This document shows, piece by piece, positions 11,301-21,028 of a DNA stretch of 64,000 bases; the first letter of the stretch is position 1, and every line of letters begins with the position of its first letter. The translations under genes were made by a program, and so were the position numbers. The notes beneath the pieces were generated by a model. It was not told the origin of the DNA. It saw nothing but the letters and a program-made list of their open reading frames with translations, and did no database searches. Origin of the DNA: Beroe forskalii (taxonomy: Eukaryota; Ctenophora; Nuda; Beroida; Beroidae); contig WFMF01000058.1 in assembly GCA_011033025.1 (NCBI GenBank), positions 496,001 to 560,000 of the forward strand. The letters run 5' to 3'.

Positions 11301-11898
11301 GAACGAAATTGGAAGGTTGCTAAATGGCATGTTTACGAATAACTATGGAAAAATTAGTGGACAGAAAATTCATTTTTATGGAAATGCTGGAGTTTGTTTG
11401 TTCAAATATTTCGTTACTACAAATGATCCTCAATTCCTGTTTGTTTGGATCAACCTGACCTTAAACTTGGCCAGTACCTGTATAATAGCGCTCTGTTATG
11501 TTATGATTTTCACGTTTGCTAACAGAACAGCAAAACGCGTTCGTGGGATGATGGCTGGGAATATTAATGAGAATGCAAAGGATAGCAGAGCAGATCGATT
11601 ACAAAAATCTATTGCAAGAATCATCCTAACGGATTTGCTGTGTTGGATTCCTTTCTTGCTAACCTGTCTTTTCCATACTCTGGAAATTATCGATGCCACA
11701 CCCTTCTATCCCATCTTCTCAATCCTATTGCTACCGATTAATTCGGTTGCTAATCCAGTCATATATGACGACTTCCTCCTCAATAAGGCCAATGATTGCT
11801 TCCGATTCATCACCAAGGGGTTTAGACACTTCAGTAGAAAGAAGATGCCAGTGAAGAATTCTTTGTCTGATGCTCCACCCTCCAGTATTATCAACTGA
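8350..11898 (+). CDS. GRL101-like receptor with SRCR, LDLa repeats and 7TM domain, intronless
   Basis: A 1182-residue G-protein coupled receptor in a single exon. Residues 1-18 are a likely signal peptide. Residues ~25-135 look like an SRCR domain with spaced cysteines. Several LDL-receptor class A motifs follow, for example CDGEENDCDDHRDE (~330), CNGVSDCDDGSDE (~470), CDGVEEC (~566), CDLVNDCGDYSDE (~726) and CDGVFDCNDYSDE (~760). The rhodopsin-like 7TM core runs from ~786 to ~1140 and ends in NPVIYD (the NPxxY motif). The second extracellular loop is very long (~90 residues) with cysteines. The usual E/DRY at the end of TM3 reads FRV here, so the acidic residue is missing. LDLa/7TM receptors of the GRL101 type occur in molluscs, cnidarians and lancelets; the SRCR part is my reading and less sure. 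Ligand unknown. Confidence 0.85.
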   Translation: MHFGAIFMACSIVVSIQTDLKFVFIENGEIENAGLVQVEMKTEVGFMCLNENENYEYTAHILCTEMGFTDAVDWFGLHSHLHGIDPISSRIRFFTDIHCPSFATRFYECSFRVTRHRNKCPYSGILVYPSFLAVVCRPQKPDLCKPSLHNGFLKYKCYRIKHVDIFKCRHSDEYYSVTREEYVTRRCSNDSYNYQSCGISRDSKVINQVGALCSDTICQTRGKGLKKPFFGSSDPWIIAKFSIYDILLCNYDSGIASINSVDSLLCFGLNISGTCQDFGITNNKDSSDLVCDLVCPSSLSCSDEALCNGFQYGLFCEKNRRPVYIKPSKVCDGEENDCDDHRDEKICYRHQILHLSSEDISSKNYSDNYCQYSTSRAVGPIFNFTRCGPLEKDPYSASSYLPSFCTDFEDQTNCSDPWRGVLQCNIGGYPSTVSSAVLCKNLRRFCDDGLDEMCEAASPSCYIHKHLMCNGVSDCDDGSDELGSRCQSLLMGTKCLRRYRHASELGILVHWLNDGIPDCMSGEDEQDIWPTCRVIEKFRRVSDNTSCDDVFVCSRDSHEYVELDQLCDGVEECDKETSVCHAARSTARPFVSPVKLKHTFHLLHCLPGLEASPLHFPCIQETFKNPNYPTFGVLQPTHIRFPQQKISCRHLFGELYVHLSCSDRCLELDARCLLKPLKPTSCQKSSFERVVSLSGDGMLTFATERMGEFHNDLFECSNMRCISYDKVCDLVNDCGDYSDEHGCVNHFQCAKTEHYINRDKKCDGVFDCNDYSDECNEECGSYILSAWPLKILAWIMGIMAVTCNFAVLLRLFITDPLSSNSFAEVNKILRSLISIGDLFTGIYLIIISAFDTVVIGNQYCKSQVEWLSGGLCASLGVISTFGANISLYSMMCLSVFRVISLRRIGNEELEKCQKIALVFIISLVVLSSAALALTPLADGLKDFFVNGLCYNRDMNLFLAAVSKQNHISVFKAYYGNKLRHDLSWNEIGRLLNGMFTNNYGKISGQKIHFYGNAGVCLFKYFVTTNDPQFLFVWINLTLNLASTCIIALCYVMIFTFANRTAKRVRGMMAGNINENAKDSRADRLQKSIARIILTDLLCWIPFLLTCLFHTLEIIDATPFYPIFSILLLPINSVANPVIYDDFLLNKANDCFRFITKGFRHFSRKKMPVKNSLSDAPPSSIIN

Positions 11899-12164
11899 AT
11901 CTAAGTACAGTGAGCATCTCATTCGAATTTTTAAATGCTGTATGAATCAGCTTTTCTGATATAATTCTAATCCAATTCCATCTTGCAACATTTGATTTTA
12001 CACAACAATATTTTGATGAGACTTTGTTCAAAGGAAATGGCATACATTAATTTAAGGAAATGTAGACTATTACAGTTCAGTCCTCAAATTATTCCTGTTC
12101 AATGTTCAGTCGTGTTTAGTTTAGTCTGTTAACCGTGCACCCCGCTCCCAGTTACACATTGAGA

Positions 12165-12303
12165 GGTTTTGTAACTAGCAAAAATTGCAAACCGCGATAT
12201 TATGCACCGAGCGCGAAGCGCGAGGGCATAATAACACATTGAGACCGAGGCCGAAGGCCGAGGTTTTAATGGAAGGTTTGCAGTTTTTGCGAGTTACAAA
12301 ACC
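12165..12303. repeat. 139 bp three-stem hairpin element, copy 1
   Basis: Outer arms GGTTTTGTAACTAGCAAAAA... and its inverted copy (29 bp, two mismatches) enclose two inner stem-loops, GAGCGCGAAGCGCGAG and CCGAGGCCGAAGGCCGAGG. A second copy with the same architecture lies at 53799-53940 in the glycogen phosphorylase intron. The two copies keep stems and GAAG-type loops although stem sequences differ. Confidence 0.8.
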
Positions 12304-13697
12304 GAATTATGCAACGACAATACATGAAGGTATATATTGAGTAATTATGTATAATTCAAGCAAGAATATGAGAATATGTAGTGTTATTGGCGTGTCTAGT
12401 ATTTGAGCTATTGTAAAAAGTGCAGCTACTGTATCCTTCAGTGTGAAATCTGCGGTCTGTCACCCTAGTGTTCATTTCTAACACCTCTCCCTCCTATAGT
12501 AAGGTCACGTTTTGAAAAACACCAGAGTACAATGCCAAAATGGTTTTATTATCAACTGTAGTTCCACTTTTTTGGCACTGTAGTTGCACTTTTTAAAAAG
12601 TGTAACTGTTTTAGCGTGCATAATGGGTATAAAGGAGCACTGCGTAAACCTCCTTAGAAGTTGCATAATTACTGTATTAATTTGAAATATTAATGATGAA
12701 GCATCTTGATAATTAAATCAGAATCGATCATTCGAGCTAGAAACCCGAATTTTTAAGAGTATAAATATCGGAGCAGTCCATCATAGTATCTCAAGTTATC
12801 GAGGACTCCTTTTCGAGCGATCTGCACACATATGCGTACATTGATCGGTCTTCATGAATGGTACTGACATGACTCGCTTTATTTGTGCTTGAGTGTGCAC
12901 TATACACTGTCATAAGTTGACATGTAAGCCCGGACAATGACACTTTGTATACAAATATATCGATTGTTTCAAAGATCAGCAAATGTCAAATGTGTATATA
13001 ACATGTATTTCAAACTGTTATGAGCAAGCCATTAGATATTATGTATTTTCATTGTATTGATACAGTAATAACTAATGATTTGGGACATTTAAAATGTTGG
13101 ATCAAAGCATGTTAAAGTAAATATTATTTGTATACTTGTATAGACATTCTTCCTAAAAATTATTGACTTTATCTAACTGTAACAAATAAAGTTGTTTCAT
13201 TTGGTATCCCATTTTGGCTACATATTGATAGAAATCAATAAAAAATATCATTTAGTGATATTCGACTAAACTCAAACAAATAAATACATGATAAACCGTT
13301 CAGTAACTATATAATTTATGATGAAATTAGTAAATAAGATTCAATATCATGCTCATACCCTGCTCCTCAAAATCATTTAGCAGCATGATGATATGAGCAT
13401 GATATTAAATTTGCCGTTTCTATGCTCATACCATCATTTTCATTACTGTGCATTAGAGGAAATGTGAGAATGGCTTTTTATGGGCAAATAAGAGATCTTA
13501 CACTCAGATACATTTTTTTTCTTTTCTTATAAGACACAGTTTGCATTATACATTATCTGAAAATCTCTTACGTTACTCAACAGCTGTGAAAGGCTTGCCC
13601 ATGTATAATTCGAAGAATTCAGCTCAAACATTTTCGTCTCAAATATAGATCTTTTCGCTAACCAGCAAATACTTGTGCGCAAAAAATAGATGGTTCA

Positions 13698-13740
13698 ATG
13701 TCATAAGTTTGCTACTTAAGCTATGAAAATGACGCCATCA
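13698..13740. repeat. TGACGTCA-bounded micro-element copy
   Basis: ATGTCATAAG at one end, TTAAGCTATGAAAATGACG at the other. A decayed member: both terminal TGACGTCA-like ends are one or two bases off. Confidence 0.45.
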
Positions 13741-13889
13741 TCAAAAACTACGCAATAGATCTAATTGTTGATTTTCTTATGATCTGCTATTCTGGCGTTT
13801 AGCCAGTTTTTGCTTGCTAGCCTGCATGAAACACATCATGAGTTTCAAAGCAAGTGTTATAAGGTTCCGTTAGTAAAATAGGGCGATAT

Positions 13890-13931
13890 GATGTCATCAA
13901 TTGTCAACGGAGAACCATGATAATGACGTCA
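13890..13931. repeat. TGACGTCA-bounded micro-element copy
   Basis: GATGTCATCAATTGTCAACG at one end and ACCATGATAATGACGTCA at the other. It closely matches the copies at 35288 and 39728. Confidence 0.65.
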
Positions 13932-14011
13932 AAATCTACTGCCTATTTTCACACTTAAGTCAGAAGTTCGATAATAAATTAGTCTGTGGATAAGTTCAAT
14001 CTTTTTGCCGA

Positions 14012-14066
14012 TGTTCATATTTATGGCGAAAGTTCATATTTATGGCGAAAGTTCATATTTATGGCA
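14012..14066 (+). repeat. Three tandem 19-bp units beside the PAN/GNET gene
   Basis: GTTCATATTTATGGCGAAA is repeated three times in direct tandem, the last unit with one change, 35 bases beyond the stop codon of the minus-strand gene. It would fall in its 3' untranslated region. Confidence 0.8.
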
Positions 14067-14101
14067 AAAGGGACCCAGAAACTGAAGATATATTTGATAA
14101 T

Positions 14102-15658
14102 TCAATTAGACGAAACTTGGAAGTTAGCAATTGACAGAAGTGGCATCCAAAGCGCTTTGAAAAGTTCAGCTTTCTTCACTTTCCCGTTCGTGACGAGCGT
14201 CTCGTTCCCATCTGTGATAGCTGTTTCGTTCCCAATGGCGACTGTTTCGTTCCCACTGGCGACTGTTTCGTTCCCACTGGCAACCGTTTCGTTCCCCCTG
14301 GCGATCGTTTCGTTCCCCCTGGCGACCGTTTCGTTCCCTTTTGCAATGACTGTCTCGTTCCCACTTGTAACGAATGATGTATTCCTGCTCGTAACGACCT
14401 TATTCGTAGTAAACCTCTCATCTGACTCTTCAGGTATCTTCTGGCAGGGTAAAATGACCATGTCCTCAGAGCATACCACAGTTTGAATACTCGAGTATTC
14501 GAGCTCCGGAACACCGTAAGACTCATTACATGTGACGATCAGGTTGATGCCCGGGTAGAATGAACGGCAGGTCACTGGAAGTCCTATTATTGTAAACAGG
14601 AATTTCCACTGTTCCATTACCCACCCCACATCGCTACAAACCGGGGCCCATTCCCTAGCACTCCAAATGTGGACTGGTAGTTTCACCCCGTCTGGCAGGT
14701 CCAGTTCTACAAAGGTAAACCGGTCTGAAGTGTGCTTTGAAGACGAGTCTTCGTGCAGACCTCTGATGAAGTAATCCGAGGGATTGTCTGAATCTGAATC
14801 TCTGTCAACAATGAACAAGTCTTGGTATATGCCGTCTTCATTGGGCTCTTCAGAAAGAAGAATGGTTTCAGTGATATTGATTGAGTATTTGGAATCAGAC
14901 TGGCCTGTATACTGCAGCGCCCACTTAGGGTGGGAGTAAGATACAATGTTTGCTGTGTGGTGCTTGGATGTCCATTTCTTTGATTCCTTGACATTGTAGC
15001 TCCTCACTCCATCCAAGATCCACAGACTAGACTTAGAGCACTGTGTCCATGCTACGTGGACTGTAGACTTACCTGATTCTACGAGTGTCAAGCATTCAGA
15101 CCACTTCTCTCCGTTCGTGATGAATACCCCATCTGTCATCTGGAAACCCTGATTCCCTTTCACGGCAAAAAACTCGTAGGTATTAAAGATAGTCTCAAGG
15201 CACCCTCTTTCAAACGTTACCTGACCTTTGGCATACCGCTTGGTTGCCTCTGCCATATCCGCCATAAGATAGCACTTACCCTCATCGAAGTAGAAAGTGA
15301 AGGCTTTACAGGTCCAGGAGTGCCTGCAATACTTCCAGCAGGTCTGCACGGTGTCAACTTCAAAACCATCCGCGGTGGTAGGGGCAGATTCGTCCATGTC
15401 ACAGGAATATTTCTTTCTTAGGACTCCACTCAGGAGGTATAGGTGGTCTTCTGCCTCTCTTTTTTCAAGGGCGTCCGGCATCCTGTTTTCTAGGGCGTCC
15501 GGCATTCTGTTTTCTAGGGCGGACGGCATTCTGTTTTCAATGGCGGACGGCATCCTTTTTTCAATGTCAAGTACTTCTGTGGTGGCTGTTCTGTCCCAAG
15601 ATGTTGCTACACAGGGTAAGCAACCTAGCACTGCTATACTGATTAGAGACAAAATCAT
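14102..15658 (-). CDS. Secreted protein with RMP repeats, PAN/apple-like domain and GNET repeats
   Basis: A 518-residue protein in one exon. Residues 1-20 form a signal peptide. Residues 34-67 are four tandem octamers R-M-P-S/D-A-L/I-E-N/K bounded by KR on both sides, like a small propeptide with dibasic cleavage sites. C86, C107, C111, C117, C129 and C153 are spaced like a PAN/apple domain. The middle part (~160-410) is not recognised. Near 425-490 come eight near-tandem GNET(V/I)A units, each an N-glycosylation sequon, plus one NTS. No membrane anchor is obvious at the C-terminus. A TATA box lies 36 bases upstream. The product should be secreted and heavily glycosylated in a short C-terminal segment. 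It resembles invertebrate mucus, venom or matrix proteins only in general design; I cannot name a family beyond the PAN-like domain. Confidence 0.8.
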   Translation of the reverse strand: MILSLISIAVLGCLPCVATSWDRTATTEVLDIEKRMPSAIENRMPSALENRMPDALENRMPDALEKREAEDHLYLLSGVLRKKYSCDMDESAPTTADGFEVDTVQTCWKYCRHSWTCKAFTFYFDEGKCYLMADMAEATKRYAKGQVTFERGCLETIFNTYEFFAVKGNQGFQMTDGVFITNGEKWSECLTLVESGKSTVHVAWTQCSKSSLWILDGVRSYNVKESKKWTSKHHTANIVSYSHPKWALQYTGQSDSKYSINITETILLSEEPNEDGIYQDLFIVDRDSDSDNPSDYFIRGLHEDSSSKHTSDRFTFVELDLPDGVKLPVHIWSAREWAPVCSDVGWVMEQWKFLFTIIGLPVTCRSFYPGINLIVTCNESYGVPELEYSSIQTVVCSEDMVILPCQKIPEESDERFTTNKVVTSRNTSFVTSGNETVIAKGNETVARGNETIARGNETVASGNETVASGNETVAIGNETAITDGNETLVTNGKVKKAELFKALWMPLLSIANFQVSSN

Positions 15659-15693
15659 TTTAGTGAAAAAAGACTGACAAAGAAGAATTGAAA

Positions 15694-15702
15694 CTTTATA
15701 TA
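15694..15702 (-). promoter_or_regulatory. TATA box of the PAN/GNET gene
   Basis: On the minus strand TATATAAAG sits 36-44 bases before the ATG at 15658. A start 30 bases downstream would leave a 5' leader of only about 10-15 bases. Confidence 0.45.
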
Positions 15703-17002
15703 TTAAGTTTCGTTATCGTTTGAGGTCACAGATTAATCTCGTGATTAGAAAGGAGTAGGTTTATTAAAAAATATAATTAAAAACTGTTAAAATAAGAGAG
15801 TCGTAGAGACGTGTATTTGTAAGTTTTATTAGTTATCGACTATTGTCATTTTAGGTGACAAAGCTTCGACAAAAAATTGCTTATGATTATCTATTCTTAG
15901 AAAAGCTCAAATCAATATAAACGTTCAAACTGACTGTGTCTTTGATTATGGATTTAAGTCCTGAAATTTTCAGAGCCTTCATTAATTAATAGTCGGAACT
16001 CTTGTTGCCCATAATTAAACCACATTTCTTATTACATTTAGTACATTACCCATATCCAGGCTGTATGCGTGTAGTCTGTTCAAATTTTGTAAGTATCTTT
16101 ATTTACCACGCGCACGATCACCATACACCTAATCATCTCGATTCCCATGAAAATAGAAATTGAAATAGTGAAGTAGTGGGAAATATTGAAATAGTGAGTT
16201 AGTGGGACGGTGTGTCGTATGATTGTATCCACCTGTTATCAGGACTAGTGTGAATCTCTGTACCTAAATGTACGACTCAATTACAAGGCTTATTGCATCC
16301 CCTCAATATTCATACATCACGCAGGATAAAGTCTTGAGATTTTGTCATTAAATGGTAAGTTGATGACGTCATTATAAAAGCTCAGAATGGTAAATTAATG
16401 CCGTCATCATCATAACTTGAAATGATAAGTTGATGACGTTGAAGCCCATCATTTTCTGCCACATCACAACGGCTGCACTACAACTTGACATGTTTACATG
16501 AGGATCGTGTATATTATATACGAGTTCGCCTTCTTGACGTATGGTGCTGGTATATACAGTGGGGTGTCGTATGTTTTCTGTTTTGATTTTTATCCTTTAT
16601 AGTGCAATAAATTGCCACTTTAAGTGATCACTGTGTACAAGTGTAAAGTAACTGCACCTTGATTGTTTAATGTTTATGAGTTTACGATATCATTAGACTC
16701 TGTGTAGTGGTATTGACCTATGTTTTCTGTTTTAACTTGTGTAACTGCGTACGTGTTTTTTCAGAACGTGTAATTTGTGTATCATGCGTCCTTTGTTTTT
16801 GGGGTGTTTCTAGAATGCAATTGATACCAAAAGTGTAGTGTATAGTGTATACTTGTATACTGTTGATCCGTGAGTGCATTTTTCTTGTGAAAAGCTTTCG
16901 AGGGAAATTGATTTTATCCCTTGTGTATAGATTATTAAATCATATTGTTTTATTTCTCCATTAATAATTCCTCACCTAGCTCCCTAAGTTCCTAGCTCTG
17001 AT
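15703..17002. other. Divergent intergenic region, PAN/GNET gene and TXNDC12-like gene
   Basis: The two flanking genes point away from each other, so this 1.3 kb should hold both promoters. The only clear structure is the three-unit TGATGACGTCAT repeat at 16351-16443. Confidence 0.5.
16351..16443 (+). promoter_or_regulatory. Three-unit repeat with TGACGTCA sites upstream of the TXNDC12-like gene
   Basis: Three ~36 bp units share AATGGTAAGTTGATGACGTC, the middle one changed to GCCGTCATC. They lie 560-650 bases before the ATG of an ER-resident thioredoxin gene. TGACGTCA/TGACGT sites are bound by CREB/ATF proteins, and related sites by ATF6/XBP1 in ER-stress genes, so a regulatory role is conceivable. 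Because the same core recurs as a dispersed repeat in this window, the placement may be coincidental. Confidence 0.4.
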
Positions 17003-20000
17003 ATGTTTTCTCTCCTCCTCCTCTTCCCCTTCCTCCTTTCCACTCACGCTAACCTAACTGGAGGTGGGTTCGGAGAGAAGTATCAGTGGGTGGAGTGGAA
17101 GGATGCTAAGACTCTGGCTGCTGCACAGGATAAACCTATCATGTTACTGCTGCATAAGACCTGGTGTGGGGCTTGCAAAAGGTTAGTGTCGACGGCGGAT
17201 TAGTTTACCCAGAAGTCCATTTGAAATAGGCCAATCAGCGTCCGAGTTGACTACAAACTCGATCGCTGATTTGTCAACGTCTTTTATTTACGCTTTAAGG
17301 CTTTTTCCTTGGATTTTCCGCTTCTATTTACTCGAACTCCCTGTACATTAAACCGTTCATTGACCTTCGGGACTCGTTCCCATTAACAGTAGCCCTGACA
17401 ACTGGGACAAGTATTAAAAGGGCAAGTATTTCACTAAAATTTTTTAAATACTTTAAAAAATTTTAAACACCTGACCGGGGTAGGGTAAAACGGGGTGGAG
17501 TGGGACAGGAGGTAAAGAGGGACAAATTGGGGTGAAATGGAACACCTGGGGGGAAAGTGGGACACTTAACGAAATTTCAAAAAACCTACATCTATGCAAA
17601 GCTATGGTGAAGACTACACTTTGGGTAAAGAGGAACACTGTCAAAATTATGCATAAGACCGATATGGGGTAAAGTGGGACAAATTTTCGAAAATTTTCCA
17701 AAGCAACACCCCAACAGTATTTCATGCAATAAAAGCCACTGGGTAAAGTGGGACAGTCATATTTTGTATATTTTACCCATTGTGGGGTAAAGTGGTACAG
17801 CAATAACAATTGATTTTTATGATGATCTAGACATTTATTTGTTATAATTTAGATGGAATGCTATTGCCAACAAGACTTTACAGGTGAGTGGGGAAAGTGG
17901 AACAGGAATTTAATCTTGATTATTGGATAATGGGGTAATGTGGGACAATTGATAAAAAGTATGGAACTAATCGAAAATCGCCCTGTTTTTGTGACTTATG
18001 TATGTGAGAATATCAATAATGCCTATTAAAACTTTTAATTCAGCATCACGAATTAAAATTATTGATTTTTATTGAATTTTTGACAATTTTTGCGCAACTG
18101 TCCCACTTTCCCCCCAAATTTATTATACCATATCATTTAGTGCTATTTTCAAGAAAAATAAAGTATACTACAACCAAAGTGAAAAATCTTGATGAAAAAC
18201 AACCTGCATAGCATAACTGTTTCCTTAGGAATACATGATTTCATTTGATCTGACTTGACTGTCCCACTTTCCCCATTAACATGATTTTCAATGAAAATAA
18301 AATTTCATGCCTGAGAAACTTATAAGGGATGTTTTAGTAAACAAATTATGAGTTGCAAATGCTTTTATTGCTTATATTGTGATAATTATCCTTGTTAACT
18401 ATCAGTGTCCCTCTTTCCCCACAACGTGTTAATTATAGGTAACTACATTTTCTCATTAAATTTCGTCATTTTGGGCTTCACTCAGATGGCAACTGAACCG
18501 TTGGAATGGAGAAAAATCGATAAATGGTTCCCATACAACAAATTTACAAAAGTTTTTAGGTGAGCGCATGGGTAAAGTGGGACATTTTTAAAAAGGCTGT
18601 GAAATGACCAAAAACCAAAATTCTTGCCAAAGAGGTACTTATTTTCCATGTTTGGCCATATATGAACCTCTTTATGAAATTTGAAAGTTTAAATCTAAAA
18701 GAATAATTTTTGGGGTAAAGTGGACCAATTCATTCAATTCTCCAATTTGCCCAATTAGACTCAATCTTTCTCTGTTCCAAAGTGGTTTATTCGACTTATT
18801 CTAAAGAACTGTACATGTCCAATGAAGAAAAACTTCTCAAATGGTTATCTCAGGGCTACAGAGACTGTCCCTCTTTACCTCCACATGAGGGGTGAAGTGG
18901 GACATGCTGCGGGGAAAGATGGACAGCTTTTTTCTATATGAAAACCATTGGTTGAGATTTTTTCGGCCAATTCTATGGAAAGAGGAAGGGTTCATTGCTA
19001 AAATCATCAACCAAAAATTAATTTTTCGTTAAAAGTGTGGCTGTGGCACCTGAATATGTCTCAAATTGTCCCACTTCACCCCACTTTACCCTATATGGGG
19101 AGATCAGTATTGGCTGATATATTGATCAGGGTTGACTAACTTATTGGATTAGATTGGATATATTGGGTATATATATTTTAGAAAGATAGTGTTGTATTAT
19201 AGATAAGAAAAGTGATTGACTGATATAAGTGATAACTCATTGCCCGTTTATATCATCAAAAGTTACGTTGTGCTTTTTTGTCCGACAACTAACAAAGTCT
19301 AACACACGGTAAGTCGCTGCGAACTATACTATATCAAAACCCTGCCTCGTTAGGCACCGCCCCTTCGGGCTCTAACACTCGGCCACTCGACTACTCACCA
19401 CCTGTATCGGGAGTACCAGTGTCGGGGTGTTTGTCTGGATCTCTTGTGGCTGTCTGGATCTCTTGTAGATCCGTACCCCGTTCAGTAGACCTTCGTTAAC
19501 CAAGCCATTTCTCCAGGTTGAAGCCCATCGTTGCAAACAGTGCGGACCTCCTCTCACTCAGCGAGCAGTTTATCATGGTCAATGCTGAGGATGATGAGGA
19601 ACCCTCGGCTGACGCCTCATTCACTCTCGATGGAGGGTAAGTAGATTTAATGTGTGGATTAAATGCGTAGATTTGATGCGTAGATTTAATACTCTCAGTC
19701 AGTAAATATCTAGTTAAGTTATATCAAATGGTACGTTGATGCTTCATGGCAACATGAGCAGAAGTATAGCTTCAGAATGTTAATTGGTGCCAATTATAAT
19801 ATTACAATCATCATACCTTCGAAGTAATTATCCAACATTCTTCAATGATCAATTCCTTGATTATAATATCAACACCAATTCTTGAATTCCTGAAATCCAC
19901 CAGGTACATTCCTCGAGTCATCTTCCTTGACTCCTCCGGTAAAATCCGGCCTGAGTTCGCCAACAAAGCTCGACCTGACAAGTACCGGTATTTCTACTCC

Positions 20001-20096
20001 TCGGCCCAGGAGCTAGTAGTGTCAATGAATGAGGTGTTAGAGAATCAGGGAAGTAGTGAGGGGGAGGGGACGGAGAGTGGAAAGAGTGAACTTTAG
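17003..20096 (+). CDS. TXNDC12: ER thioredoxin domain protein, TXNDC12/ERp18-like
   Basis: Small thioredoxin-fold oxidoreductase of the endoplasmic reticulum. Three exons in phase: 17003-17181, 19517-19636, 19904-20096, giving 163 residues (the human protein has about 172). Residues 1-17 are a signal peptide. The active site is WCGAC at 54-58, the same as in ERp18/TXNDC12. The exon 1-2 junction gives CKRLKP, exon 2 contains FIMVNAEDDEEP and exon 3 starts in YIPRVIFLD, all matching family blocks. The C-terminus is KSEL, a variant ER retention signal. Fewer introns than in vertebrates. Intron 1 (2.3 kb) is filled by a recurring GGTAAAGTGGGACA motif. A CTAG acceptor-like AG lies just upstream of the ATG, so an upstream leader exon or spliced leader is possible. 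Confidence 0.92.
17480..19095. repeat. Interspersed GGGGTAAAGTGGGACA motif array in intron 1
   Basis: The motif and close variants occur at least sixteen times in 1.6 kb. Plus-strand copies include those near 17667, 17740, 17783, 17935, 18570, 18713 and 18890; inverted copies (TGTCCCACTTTCCCC) include those near 18098, 18259, 18405, 18867 and 19067. Spacing is irregular, roughly 40-200 bases, with unrelated AT-rich sequence between. It is not a classical tandem repeat. Both orientations are present, so long RNA hairpins could form in the unspliced transcript. Confidence 0.8.
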
Positions 20097-21028
20097 CTAA
20101 TATATTAATATTTAATAAGTTTTAATTTGATATCAAACTTTAGTTAATGTCAAGCTTTAATATTAAACTTACTTGATGAATTTAAGTTTTAATTTAATAA
20201 CTTTAGCTAATTAACTTATACGTGCTTCGCGTGGGACATTTTGTAATATATATGACTAATCAAGATAAAGATATGATTTTCTATATGACTAAAGATGACG
20301 ATAGGATTTTCATGGGTTTGGAAACAACGACGTGCTTCTTTTATTTGTATTTCTTCTATTTGCATCCATCTCCCTTGTCCCTTTACCATACCAGATCATT
20401 CATGATTCATCGTAAACGTGAGTTAGTGGAAGCAGCTCACAATTTACATCTATAACTCAAAATTCAAATTTCAAACTTACAATTTGCATAATGATGTAAT
20501 AATTAATAATTATACTTGATATGATCATAATTGGATAACTTAAAATCATCGTAATGAATGATGATTTGTTATTAGTAATTTCATTTTCAAGTGAGATTTT
20601 TATTTTTTGATTGAGATATTATATAAGTACTGTATCTTTCTTCATTTAACACCAAATTCATTTAGCAAAAGTTGCGTCGTTAACTGTTTCCAATGATCAA
20701 TTAGATAATGAACCTTCTCATGTGTGCCCTCAAATATTGGCACAATTAAATTGACATTTCGTATGAAGCTACGCCAAGCTCTTGATTATGGGTTAGACTG
20801 GTGGCTCCGATAATTAGGGTCGCTGGTATTGACCAGCGGGTTTGTAATTAGAGAATTAGGGTAATTACGCTAATCGGCTAATTATGTTACATCGACCGGA
20901 TATTAAATCTGGTTTCGATCGGATTTCATAAATACCTCAAGTGCTGCCGCCAGCTTTGATATTAACCCGAATACTAAACCACCCGAATACGGATTAAATT
21001 GACAAAGGCTTTTCAGGCCCCTCGCAAT
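20097..21028. other. Intergenic stretch before the photolyase gene
   Basis: AT-rich, with no supported gene. Two small inverted repeats are visible near 20820-20910 (for example CGCTGGT/ACCAGCG). A TTTTCAG acceptor-like sequence lies 14 bases before the photolyase ATG. Confidence 0.45.

Larger units (their letters stand above)
11899..14101. other. Intergenic stretch between two convergent genes
   Basis: The receptor gene (plus) and the PAN/GNET gene (minus) face each other here. Besides the hairpin element at 12165-12303 it holds a 26 bp near-palindrome at 12582-12607 (CACTTTTTAAAAAGTG core), a 14 bp inverted pair AATATCATGCTCAT at 13343-13356/13393-13406, and two copies of the TGACGTCA-bounded micro-element. 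No gene is seen. Confidence 0.5.

Noticed and set aside
19330-19400. Possible tRNA or SINE-like fold near CGCCCCTTCGGGC
   Set aside because: Only one short stem is visible; no anticodon arm, T-arm or pol III boxes at proper spacing.
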